Source of the DNA: Tropicimonas sp047971885
GTDB taxonomy: Bacteria > Pseudomonadota > Alphaproteobacteria > Rhodobacterales > Rhodobacteraceae
Direction of reading: 5' to 3'
DNA: 13,134 nt
Assembly: GCF_047971885.1 (NCBI RefSeq)
Contig: NZ_JBKEAE010000202.1
Location: 1 to 13,134 of the forward strand
The translations under genes and the position numbers were made by a program. Position 1 is the stretch's first letter. Every line of letters starts with the position of its first letter. The notes beneath the pieces are model-generated. The model was not told the DNA's origin. It ran no database searches and was given only the letters and a program-made list of their open reading frames with translations. Below are positions 7,463 through 13,134 of the stretch, in pieces.

Positions 7463-8344
7463 TCAGATCTCCTTCAGAAGGGCGTCGGTGGCCGCCCGGT
7501 CGGGACAGGCGGACGCGCCGCCGAAACCCGTGCATTTGAGCGCGGCGGCGGCATTGGCCCGGCGGATGGCGCGCCGCGTATCCGCGCCTTCGGCGAGGCA
7601 AAGCGCGAGGACCCCGTGCCAGACATCCCCCGCGCCGAGCGTATCGACGGCGTGTACCGGAAATGCCGGCACATGCCCGATCGTGCCGTCTTCGAGAAAC
7701 CGGACACCGTTGGCGCCTTCGGTGACGGCCACCCAGCAGCCGAACTCCGCCGCCGCGCGCCTCAGCGCCGCTTCAGTGACGGTCCCGCCGGCGTAATCCT
7801 CCAGCCCCTGTGCTGAAAACGCGATATGGGTGGCACCCGCGAGTGCCGCCGGGTCAATGGGTGCTTCGGCGTCGATCACGCCCGGAATGCCCCGTGCGCG
7901 CGCCATGCCGAGTACCTTTTGCGCCAGTGCCGGCCAGCGGGTATCGGTCAGCACGGCCTGCGGCGCGCCGGGATCGTCGAACCAGTCGGGCCGCTCCGCC
8001 AGCCCCGCGCCGCGAAAGTTGACGATCTGCCGCTCGCCCGCGCTGTCGACCTGGACGCTGGAAAAGGACGACATTCCACCCGGGGATCTGTGCACCAGGC
8101 TCGTATCGATACCCGCCGCATCGAGCCGCTCGACGATCAGCGCACCGATGGCATCGCCGCCCAGCCGCGAGACCAGCCGCGCCCGCCCGCCCTGCCGGGC
8201 GATCGCCAGCGCGGCGTTCGCGCCGCATCCGCCCAGCACCACCGAAGCGTCCCGGGCGCGGTACTTGTCGGCCCGTGTCGGCAGGGTCTCGACCCGCATC
8301 ACGAAATCGACCGTCGAGAGGCCGGCTACCAGGACCTCCGTCAT
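7463..8344 (-). CDS. PfkB/ribokinase-family sugar kinase, sulfofructose kinase (YihV)-like
   Basis: The protein has 293 residues from ATG 8344; a GTG directly before it would add one. GGAG lies 8 bases upstream. PfkB hallmarks are GGCGANAALA (38-47) and DTLGAGDVWHG (234-244), with D240 the catalytic base. From memory of E. coli YihV, several stretches align closely: LPTRADKYRAR (21-31), GERQIVNF (103-110), VLTDTRW (131-137), FSAQGL (176-181) and AALKCTGFGG (267-276). K27, N109 and R136 fall where I recall YihV's sugar-acid contacts. It would phosphorylate a ketose made by the isomerase two genes downstream and supply the aldolase. It is the first gene of the operon and diverges from the GntR gene. 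It could instead act on a non-sulfonated ketohexose or keto-deoxy sugar. Confidence 0.88.
   Translation of the reverse strand: MTEVLVAGLSTVDFVMRVETLPTRADKYRARDASVVLGGCGANAALAIARQGGRARLVSRLGGDAIGALIVERLDAAGIDTSLVHRSPGGMSSFSSVQVDSAGERQIVNFRGAGLAERPDWFDDPGAPQAVLTDTRWPALAQKVLGMARARGIPGVIDAEAPIDPAALAGATHIAFSAQGLEDYAGGTVTEAALRRAAAEFGCWVAVTEGANGVRFLEDGTIGHVPAFPVHAVDTLGAGDVWHGVLALCLAEGADTRRAIRRANAAAALKCTGFGGASACPDRAATDALLKEI
7469..7474 (-). promoter_or_regulatory. Strong ribosome binding site AAGGAG for the aldolase gene, inside the kinase gene
   Basis: AAGGAG reads on the minus strand 7 bases before ATG 7461 and forms part of the kinase's last sense codons (Lys-Glu-Ile-stop). It fixes the aldolase start and supports translational coupling. 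Confidence 0.75.
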
Positions 8345-8499
8345 CACCCCGTCTCCGCCCGCCGGCGCGCGGCGATTTGAAAAGCGGAAATTATATTATA
8401 TGGAGGAAGTTGCGTATCGTCCGGCAGGCCGGGCCGGATAGCCCGCCCACGCATATCGCAGGCCGGCCGGCAGGATTCGCGCCTGAAAGCCATCACGGG
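8345..8499. promoter_or_regulatory. Divergent promoter/operator region between the catabolic operon and the GntR gene
   Basis: This is the only gap between the two divergent genes, so it should hold both promoters and probably the regulator's operator. An AT-rich island at 8387-8401 gives two overlapping minus-strand TATAAT sequences (8400-8395 and 8395-8390), about 45-50 bases before the kinase start. No good -35 sits 17 bases upstream, which suggests an activated or weak promoter. The island contains the symmetric ATAT-T-ATAT (8393-8401). Short repeats flank it: GCAGGCCGG at 8424-8432 and 8458-8466, CCGGCAGG at 8421-8428 and 8467-8474, and a GC(G/A)TATCG pair at 8412 and 8451. Which of these the regulator binds is unknown. 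Confidence 0.5.
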
Positions 8500-8508
8500 A
8501 TGTTCCCC

Positions 8509-9267
8509 ATGCCCCGGACCGCGAAACTGACCAACGAGCCGCTCTACAAACGGGCCGAAACCCTCATCGTCGAGCGGCTGGTAAGCGGGTTCTGGCCCGC
8601 AGGCGCCCGGCTTCCCAACGAGTTCGATCTGGCCGGGGAACTGGGTGTGAGCCAGGGAACGGTCCGCAAGGCGCTGAGCGCACTGGAGCGGCGCGGGTTG
8701 CTCGAACGGACACCCGGGCGCGGCACCATTGTCGTCCAGACCACCGAGGAAGAGGCGCTTTACGCCTTTTTCCGCCTGCGCGATGCGCGGGGGCGGCTGG
8801 TGACGCCGGTGCCTTGCATCGAGATACTCGGCCAGGACCGGGCGGACGAGGCCGACATGCGCCATTTCGGCGCATCGGTCGGGAATGTCGCGACGATCAG
8901 CCGGGTGCGCGAGAATGCCGGGCGCCGCTTCGCCGCAGACTATTCGCGCCTGCCCGCGCCGCTGGTTCCCGGTCTCGAAGCGCAAGCGCCGCTGCCCAAT
9001 TCGCTTTATCCGTTCCTGAGCCGCACCTATGGGCTGACCATCATGCGGGTCGACGAATCGGTAACCGCCACGCTTGCCGACGCGGCGCTGGCCGGTGTGC
9101 TGGACTGCGCGGCGGGCACGCCGCTGCTCGAGGTCAGCCGGCTCGCCTATGACCTTTCGGGGCGCTGCGTCGAACGGCGGCGCAGCCATTACCTGACCGA
9201 GTTCGTTTCCTATCAGGTGAAACTTGGCCGCCGGGGCGATTTCGCCGCCGGCGCGGATGGGAACTGA
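8509..9267 (+). CDS. GntR-family (HutC/UTRA) transcriptional regulator
   Basis: The protein has 252 residues from ATG 8509, which has GGGA about 8 bases upstream; an in-frame ATG at 8500 would give 255. The N-terminal winged helix spans about 12-78, with LPNEFDLAGELGVSQGTV (35-52), then RKALSALERRGLLER and the wing PGRGTIV. The C-terminal part (about 90-240) has UTRA-domain character and would bind a sugar or phosphosugar. The gene diverges from the kinase-led operon and converges on the TRAP operon, with a hairpin between them. It is the only regulator in the window and probably controls the adjacent operon from the 8345-8499 region, perhaps together with the transporter. Repression relieved by a pathway intermediate is the usual mode in this family; that is inference here. 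Confidence 0.9.
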   Translation: MPRTAKLTNEPLYKRAETLIVERLVSGFWPAGARLPNEFDLAGELGVSQGTVRKALSALERRGLLERTPGRGTIVVQTTEEEALYAFFRLRDARGRLVTPVPCIEILGQDRADEADMRHFGASVGNVATISRVRENAGRRFAADYSRLPAPLVPGLEAQAPLPNSLYPFLSRTYGLTIMRVDESVTATLADAALAGVLDCAAGTPLLEVSRLAYDLSGRCVERRRSHYLTEFVSYQVKLGRRGDFAAGADGN

Positions 9268-9297
9268 GCGGAACATCGTGATGCCGGCCTCCGGAGA

Positions 9298-9329
9298 GAT
9301 ATCCCGGCGGGTCAACCCGCCGGGATATC
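9298..9329. terminator. Perfect 15-bp hairpin between convergent genes, probable bidirectional terminator
   Basis: Arms 9298-9312 (GATATCCCGGCGGGT) and 9315-9329 are exact reverse complements around a 2-base CA centre. The structure lies between the GntR stop (9267) and the TRAP binding-protein stop (9334), where two transcripts meet. There is no T-run on either side, so it may slow or block polymerase, or protect 3' ends, rather than act as a classical intrinsic terminator. Confidence 0.7.
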
Positions 9330-9333
9330 CGCC

Positions 9334-10392
9334 CTACTGGATTTCCGCCTCCAGATGTGCGTCGACCGATGCCTCGCAGGCCGCGATCGCGGCTTCGAAA
9401 TCGCCGAGGAAGGTCTGATTTTCCTCTCCCTGCCCGGTGTACCAGCCCTTCATGCCGCTGGTCGCCTCGCGGAAGGCAGCCTTTTGCTCGTTACCGAGGG
9501 CATGAATCTCGCCGCCGGCCTTCTCGAACGCCTCGTAGGCCGCCACCGAATTGTATTTGGGATAGGCGCGCAGGTATTGCTCGAGAATGTCGAACCCCTC
9601 GACCACCACCTTGCGCAGGTCCTCGGGCATCGACATGAAGCGGTCGTTGTTCATGAACCACGTCCCGCCCATATAGGCGTGCCCGTCGAGCGTGATGTGC
9701 CTGAGATGCTCGTGGAAGTTCATCGTGACGATATCGGTGATGCCGTTCTTGGTGCCCTCGACGACGCCGGTGGCAAGCGAGGTATAGACCTCGGGCCAGG
9801 AAATGCCGGTGGGGGCGCCGCCAAGCTGGCGCACCAGTTCCTGCTGGATTTCCGCCGGGATCGTGCGCAGCTTCATGCCGCTGACGTCGCCGGGTGCCAG
9901 GATGGGCTTCCTGGTGGTGGCGAAATTGCGCCAGCCGCCCGAGTTCGAGATCACCATCAGGCGGATATTGCCGGTCTGGTCAAGCATGCCCTGACGCAGC
10001 TTCTTCATGAAGACCTCATCGTCGAACACGCATTCGGCAACCTCGTCGTCGCGCAGCATGTAGGGCAGATCGAGCCCGGCGAACGCCGGCCAGAGGTTTG
10101 CCGGCTCGCCGAAATTGGACTGGTAGATATCCACCAGCCCGGCCTGCATCCCCTCGAAGCACTCGCGCGCCGACGCGCAGAGCGTTCCGCTGGGGAATAT
10201 CTCGACATCGACCTGCCCGCCGCTGTTGGCCCGCACATGCTGCTGGAACGCCTTGACCGCCTGATAGTTGTAATTGTCCGGTCCCGTCGCCAGCGGCACG
10301 ACAAGCTTGTATTCCTGCGCGGCGGCGACCCCGCCGAGCATCATCGCGGCGGCGGCGCCCAGAAGCGCGGCTTTCACTGTTTCTCGTACCAT
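9334..10392 (-). CDS. dctP: TRAP transporter solute-binding protein (DctP family)
   Basis: The 352-residue periplasmic protein starts at ATG 10392, with AGGGAG about 6 bases upstream. The frame stays open far upstream through the preceding gene, but the signal peptide fixes this start: a basic N-terminus, a hydrophobic core (about 8-24) and a likely cut after AAA at residue 25. Family features include SGTLCASARECFEGMQAG (68-85), GWRNF (153-157) and GMKLRTIP (172-179). R176 matches the Arg that clamps the solute carboxylate in SiaP/DctP proteins, and R155 the second conserved Arg. C72 and C78 could form a disulfide. These proteins bind acidic solutes such as dicarboxylates, uronates, sialic acid and sulfonates. 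It is the last gene of its operon, 62 bases after the large membrane subunit. Confidence 0.93.
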   Translation of the reverse strand: MVRETVKAALLGAAAAMMLGGVAAAQEYKLVVPLATGPDNYNYQAVKAFQQHVRANSGGQVDVEIFPSGTLCASARECFEGMQAGLVDIYQSNFGEPANLWPAFAGLDLPYMLRDDEVAECVFDDEVFMKKLRQGMLDQTGNIRLMVISNSGGWRNFATTRKPILAPGDVSGMKLRTIPAEIQQELVRQLGGAPTGISWPEVYTSLATGVVEGTKNGITDIVTMNFHEHLRHITLDGHAYMGGTWFMNNDRFMSMPEDLRKVVVEGFDILEQYLRAYPKYNSVAAYEAFEKAGGEIHALGNEQKAAFREATSGMKGWYTGQGEENQTFLGDFEAAIAACEASVDAHLEAEIQ

Positions 10393-10454
10393 GTCGGTCT
10401 CCCTGTTTTTCGTTTCCGGTGGCCGCCCCGGCGGCGGTCTGTCGTCGGCGGTCG

Positions 10455-11819
10455 CTATGGCGACGCCTGGAAGAGAGTCGCCCCGTTCTCCCACAGCCAA
10501 GGTAGACCCAGCGTGATCGGGGGCACCAGAGCAATCAGGAAGACGACGGCGATCTCGGCGAGAAGAAACGGTGTGATCGCGCGGACGATCTCGCCGAACC
10601 GGACCCGGGCGATGCTGACGGCGACGAACAGCACCAGCCCCATCGGCGGTGTCGCAAGGCCCACGGTGACGTTCACGCACATCAGCACGGCAAAATGCAC
10701 CGGATCGACGCCATAGGAGATGGCGGCGGGCTGCAGGATCGGCCCGAGGATGAGGATCGCCGGCCCCGCATCGAGCACCATGCCGACGATGAAGAGAAAG
10801 ATGCAGATGAGGATCAGGAAGATCTGGCGATTCTCGGTGATGCCCAGCAGCAATTCGGTCAGCATCTCGGGCATGCGGGTGATCGCCACCACCTGGCTGA
10901 AGCCCGAGGAGACACCGACCAGCAGCAGCACGATGCCCGATTGCACCGCCGAACGCTGAAGGATGCGCCAGAACTCGGCCACGCCGAAACCGTCCTCGTC
11001 CAGCCAGCCGAGACGGCGCCCGGCGACGACGCAGATGTTGAGCAGAAGCGCATAGCTCACCGCGACCGCCGCAGCCTCGGTCGGGGTGAAATAACCCGAC
11101 AGGATACCGCCCAGCAGGATCACCGGCGTCAGCAACGGGAAAAACGCCCTGCCTCCCGCCTGCCCGCGTGCCCGCCACGACATGCGCGCGTTGGCGACGG
11201 GAAAGTCGTATTTCTTTGCCATGACCGCGGCGACCGTCATCAGCGAGGCGGCGATCAGCAGGCCGGGCACGATGCCGCCGAGGAACATCTTCGCCACATC
11301 GACGTTCATCACGAAGGCATAGAGCACCATCAGCCCCGATGGCGGAATGATCGGCCCGATGACCGAACTGGCCGCCGTCACGGCGGCGGCGAAGCGCCGG
11401 GTATAGCCGTTCTGCTCCATCGCCGGGATCAGCATCGAGCCGAGCGCCGAGGTATCGGCGACCGCCGAGCCCGAAAGACCGGCGAAAAGCACGCTGGCGG
11501 CGATGTTCACATGCGCCAGCCCGCCACGGATATGGCCCAGCATGGCGCGCGAGAAATCGACCAGCGCGCGGGTGACGCTGCCGGTGTTCATGATTTCGCC
11601 GGCAAGGATGAAGAACGGCACCGCCATGATCGGGAATGACGAGATCCCCGAATAGATGCGGTTGACCTGCATCGCCAGAAAGGCGGTGCGGTCGAGCTGC
11701 CAGAGCTGGAACGCCCCCGCCCCCAGCATGGCGAAGAATACCGGCACGCCGAGCAGCAGCAGGATGAGAAACCCCCAGACGATGCCCATCACCTTGAGGG
11801 TGGAAAAGAGCCCGCTCAT
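10455..11819 (-). CDS. dctM: TRAP transporter large membrane subunit (DctM family)
   Basis: The protein has 454 residues with about a dozen hydrophobic segments. Family signatures are PVFFAMLGAG (26-35), PFFILAGEIMNTG (68-80), FAGLSGSAVADTSALGS (112-128), SSVIGPIIPPSG (151-162), the GILSGYFTPTEAAAVAV stretch, and GLATPPMGLVLF near the C-terminus. It forms the sodium-driven translocation channel and takes solute from the binding protein. The start ATG overlaps the small-subunit stop (ATGA), so the two membrane subunits are translationally coupled, as is usual. The subunit order in transcription is Q-M-P here rather than the common P-Q-M. No broken or missing motif is seen. Confidence 0.95.
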   Translation of the reverse strand: MSGLFSTLKVMGIVWGFLILLLLGVPVFFAMLGAGAFQLWQLDRTAFLAMQVNRIYSGISSFPIMAVPFFILAGEIMNTGSVTRALVDFSRAMLGHIRGGLAHVNIAASVLFAGLSGSAVADTSALGSMLIPAMEQNGYTRRFAAAVTAASSVIGPIIPPSGLMVLYAFVMNVDVAKMFLGGIVPGLLIAASLMTVAAVMAKKYDFPVANARMSWRARGQAGGRAFFPLLTPVILLGGILSGYFTPTEAAAVAVSYALLLNICVVAGRRLGWLDEDGFGVAEFWRILQRSAVQSGIVLLLVGVSSGFSQVVAITRMPEMLTELLLGITENRQIFLILICIFLFIVGMVLDAGPAILILGPILQPAAISYGVDPVHFAVLMCVNVTVGLATPPMGLVLFVAVSIARVRFGEIVRAITPFLLAEIAVVFLIALVPPITLGLPWLWENGATLFQASP

Positions 11820-12484
11820 CCCCTGCCCCCGCCGCTTCCGCCGCCGCGCGGATCGTCGTCGTCGAATTCGGGCAGCACGATGCCTTCGGCCCCGCCGTGC
11901 CCCTCGGGCTCGGTTTCGGCGCTGACCGAACGGTCCAGGCCGCTCGTCAGGGTCCAGACGGCGCGCAGGATATGCTCGATCGAGACCGCGAACAGCCCGG
12001 CAAACCCCAGCGGCAGGACCATGTAGACGCTGTAGTTGCGCACGGTGAGGGCCTGCGCGGCCTCAACGCCGACGACCGGGCCCATGATGTCGCGCAAGAG
12101 CGTGGTCAGCGCCGGCAGCAGGCTGGTGCCCCTGAGGAAGAAATGCCAGCTGTAGTATATGGCACCCGCCAGCAGGATGGCCTCGAAAGCGTGGATGGCC
12201 AGATCGAGCAGCCGCTGCGCCCGCGTGCCGAGCCTGTCGTGGAAGACGTCGATACGGGTGAAGGAATGCTGCCGGTAGGCCCAGGGGCCGACGAGGAACG
12301 ACAGCCAGACCATCGATGCAAGCGAAAGCTCCTCGGTCCAGCCGACGGGCGCGCGCATTTCGCGGCTGATCACCTGCAACATCACCGCCGCCGTCATCAC
12401 GGCCATCAGGCAGGCCGCGATCATGACGCCAAGCCGCGTGAAAACCGCGTTGAACGCCGCGAGGCCCCTGACGACATGCGGCAA
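11816..12484 (-). CDS. dctQ: TRAP transporter small membrane subunit (DctQ family), TTG start
   Basis: The 222-residue membrane protein has four hydrophobic segments at about 15-38, 52-71, 94-117 and 150-175. It carries the family motif WTEELSLAS (49-57) and a basic stretch RQHSFTRIDVF (71-81). It caps the large subunit. The start is TTG at 12484, chosen because GGGGGAGGG ends 6 bases before it; the next in-frame ATG, at residue 21, would cut into the first membrane helix. Two features are odd: a long loop between helices 3 and 4 (about 118-150), and a C-terminal tail (about 186-222) rich in Glu, Asp and Gly with a DDDD run and a Gly/Ser end. Small subunits usually stop soon after helix 4. 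Confidence 0.88.
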   Translation of the reverse strand: MPHVVRGLAAFNAVFTRLGVMIAACLMAVMTAAVMLQVISREMRAPVGWTEELSLASMVWLSFLVGPWAYRQHSFTRIDVFHDRLGTRAQRLLDLAIHAFEAILLAGAIYYSWHFFLRGTSLLPALTTLLRDIMGPVVGVEAAQALTVRNYSVYMVLPLGFAGLFAVSIEHILRAVWTLTSGLDRSVSAETEPEGHGGAEGIVLPEFDDDDPRGGGSGGGRG

Positions 12485-12487
12485 AAC

Positions 12488-13134
12488 CTACCCTCCCCCG
12501 ACGGCCTCCCGCCATGTCAGCCCCTGCGCCTGACCGGTGGGAAACACCCGTGCACTTTCTGTCTCGCGGAACAAGACATACTCGCTTTCGCGCGGGTAGG
12601 CCATGTGCGGCGCGATGGTGGCGAAATCGCCCGGCGCATTGGCGTGAATGGCAAACCATGTCAGGCCGCTGCCGCTGTCGGACAGAAGGTCGCGGAAGAA
12701 CGCGCCGGCATTCGCCCCCTCGGGGGTGAAGCCGATGCGGAAACGGTCGAAGACAGGCAGGCTGCGCCGTTCCGCCTCGGCGATCAGTTCGCACAGATAC
12801 CCGGTGTCGGGCGCGCCGAGCCGAACGATGTCGAACAGCCCGGACATGTCGCGGATCAGCGGAATGCCGATGCCGTAGCGGTGGCCGATGTCGAAGAACG
12901 TCTCGGCAAAGGCGGGCAGGAACGCAGTCCCCATATGAGCGTCGAGATGGGTCGGGCGGATGCCGTCGGCCAGGGCACGCTCGATCTGGGCGCAGATCTC
13001 GTCGTGCACGGCGGCGGGATCGGCCCGGGCGGCGACAGCCTCGGGGCGGTGGTGAAAGAACCCTTCGTCATCTACCAGTCCCGGCACGGGGCCGATGAGG
13101 GGGCGCCAGCGATACTGCGGCCACTCCGCCGTCA
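12488..13134 (-). CDS. ChbG/YdjC/HpnK-like carbohydrate deacetylase, 5' end outside window
   Basis: 214 residues are visible. The frame is open to the right edge, and a GTG at 13087 is an internal Val, because the in-frame residues before it (TAEWPQYRWRPLIGPV) look like family sequence. Diagnostic features are RPTHLDAHMGTAFLP (about visible residues 60-74), where the two His of HLDAH belong to the metal-site region, and the C-terminal stretch ending PRESEYVLFRE. Family members remove N-acetyl groups from chitooligosaccharides (ChbG) or act on hopanoid precursors (HpnK). The N-terminal catalytic Asp lies outside the window, so activity cannot be judged. The gene is 3 bases upstream of the TRAP small subunit, which suggests a substrate shared with the transporter. 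Family confident, substrate unknown. Confidence 0.85.
   Translation of the reverse strand, partial: TAEWPQYRWRPLIGPVPGLVDDEGFFHHRPEAVAARADPAAVHDEICAQIERALADGIRPTHLDAHMGTAFLPAFAETFFDIGHRYGIGIPLIRDMSGLFDIVRLGAPDTGYLCELIAEAERRSLPVFDRFRIGFTPEGANAGAFFRDLLSDSGSGLTWFAIHANAPGDFATIAPHMAYPRESEYVLFRETESARVFPTGQAQGLTWREAVGGG
12491..12499 (-). promoter_or_regulatory. Ribosome binding site GGGGGAGGG deciding the TTG start of dctQ
   Basis: On the minus strand this purine run falls in the last Gly codons of the deacetylase gene. The deacetylase stop TAG (12490-12488) forms part of the 6-base spacer to TTG 12484. No in-frame ATG is available with comparable support. Confidence 0.6.

Noticed and set aside
5350..7539. 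729-codon plus-strand open frame over the isomerase and aldolase genes
   Set aside because: The minus strand carries two well-matched enzyme families here with coupled starts and ribosome sites; the plus-strand product is low-complexity Arg/Gly/Ala sequence.
10393..11178. In-frame upstream extension of dctP to give a 614-residue protein
   Set aside because: The extension overlaps dctM in another frame and would bury the clear signal peptide that begins at 10392.
9355..11639. Long plus-strand open frames over the TRAP genes
   Set aside because: They are antisense shadows of dctP and dctM, which have full family motifs and membrane segments on the minus strand.
13040..13087. GTG at 13087 as the start of the deacetylase gene
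   Set aside because: The frame continues to the window edge with family-like residues (AEWPQYRWRPLIG), so the gene begins outside the window.

Overview
The window is high-GC DNA (about two thirds G+C by eye) whose gene types suggest an alphaproteobacterium, probably of the Rhodobacterales or Rhizobiales kind: a DctPQM-type TRAP transporter, a GntR/HutC regulator, a LacD-type aldolase and a large calcium-binding surface protein. The taxonomic call is inference from gene content and codon bias; there is no rRNA or other marker gene. I see no tRNA, CRISPR array, insertion sequence or integrase.

Layout. (1) Positions 1-3464, minus strand: the first 1154 codons of a very large exported mosaic protein (cadherin-like segment, NGSFE lectin-like domain, SdrD B-like repeats, Asp-rich calcium loops). 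It has no Sec signal peptide, and its 3' end lies outside the window. (2) 3465-3952: a 488-base, AT-richer non-coding stretch with several small inverted and direct repeats. (3) 3953-8344, minus strand: a tightly packed catabolic operon transcribed in the order PfkB kinase, LacD-type class I aldolase, FucI/AraA-type isomerase, Gfo/Idh/MocA protein. Junctions are 1 base, 9 bases and a 4-base ATGA overlap. (4) 8345-8499: a divergent control region with overlapping -10-like sequences and short repeats. (5) 8509-9267, plus strand: a GntR/HutC regulator facing away from the operon. (6) 9298-9329: a perfect 15-bp hairpin between convergent genes. (7) 9334-13134, minus strand: a second operon with a ChbG/YdjC-like deacetylase (5' end outside the window), then TRAP small membrane, large membrane and solute-binding subunits.

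How the parts may work together. Isomerase, kinase and aldolase form an Embden-Meyerhof-like module: aldose to ketose, ketose to ketose phosphate, then cleavage to two three-carbon units. The kinase resembles E. coli sulfofructose kinase YihV as I recall it, and the aldolase belongs to the LacD/YihT group. The cluster may therefore handle an anionic or unusual hexose such as sulfoquinovose or a relative, imported by the TRAP system, which normally takes acidic solutes. The Gfo/Idh/MocA protein could be a dehydrogenase or an NAD-dependent glycosidase of the GH109/GH188 kind. The GntR protein is the likely local repressor. The substrate is inference; the enzyme families are well supported. No sulfolactaldehyde reductase or dehydrogenase of a known family and no sulfonate exporter is visible, so the sulfosugar reading is one hypothesis among several.
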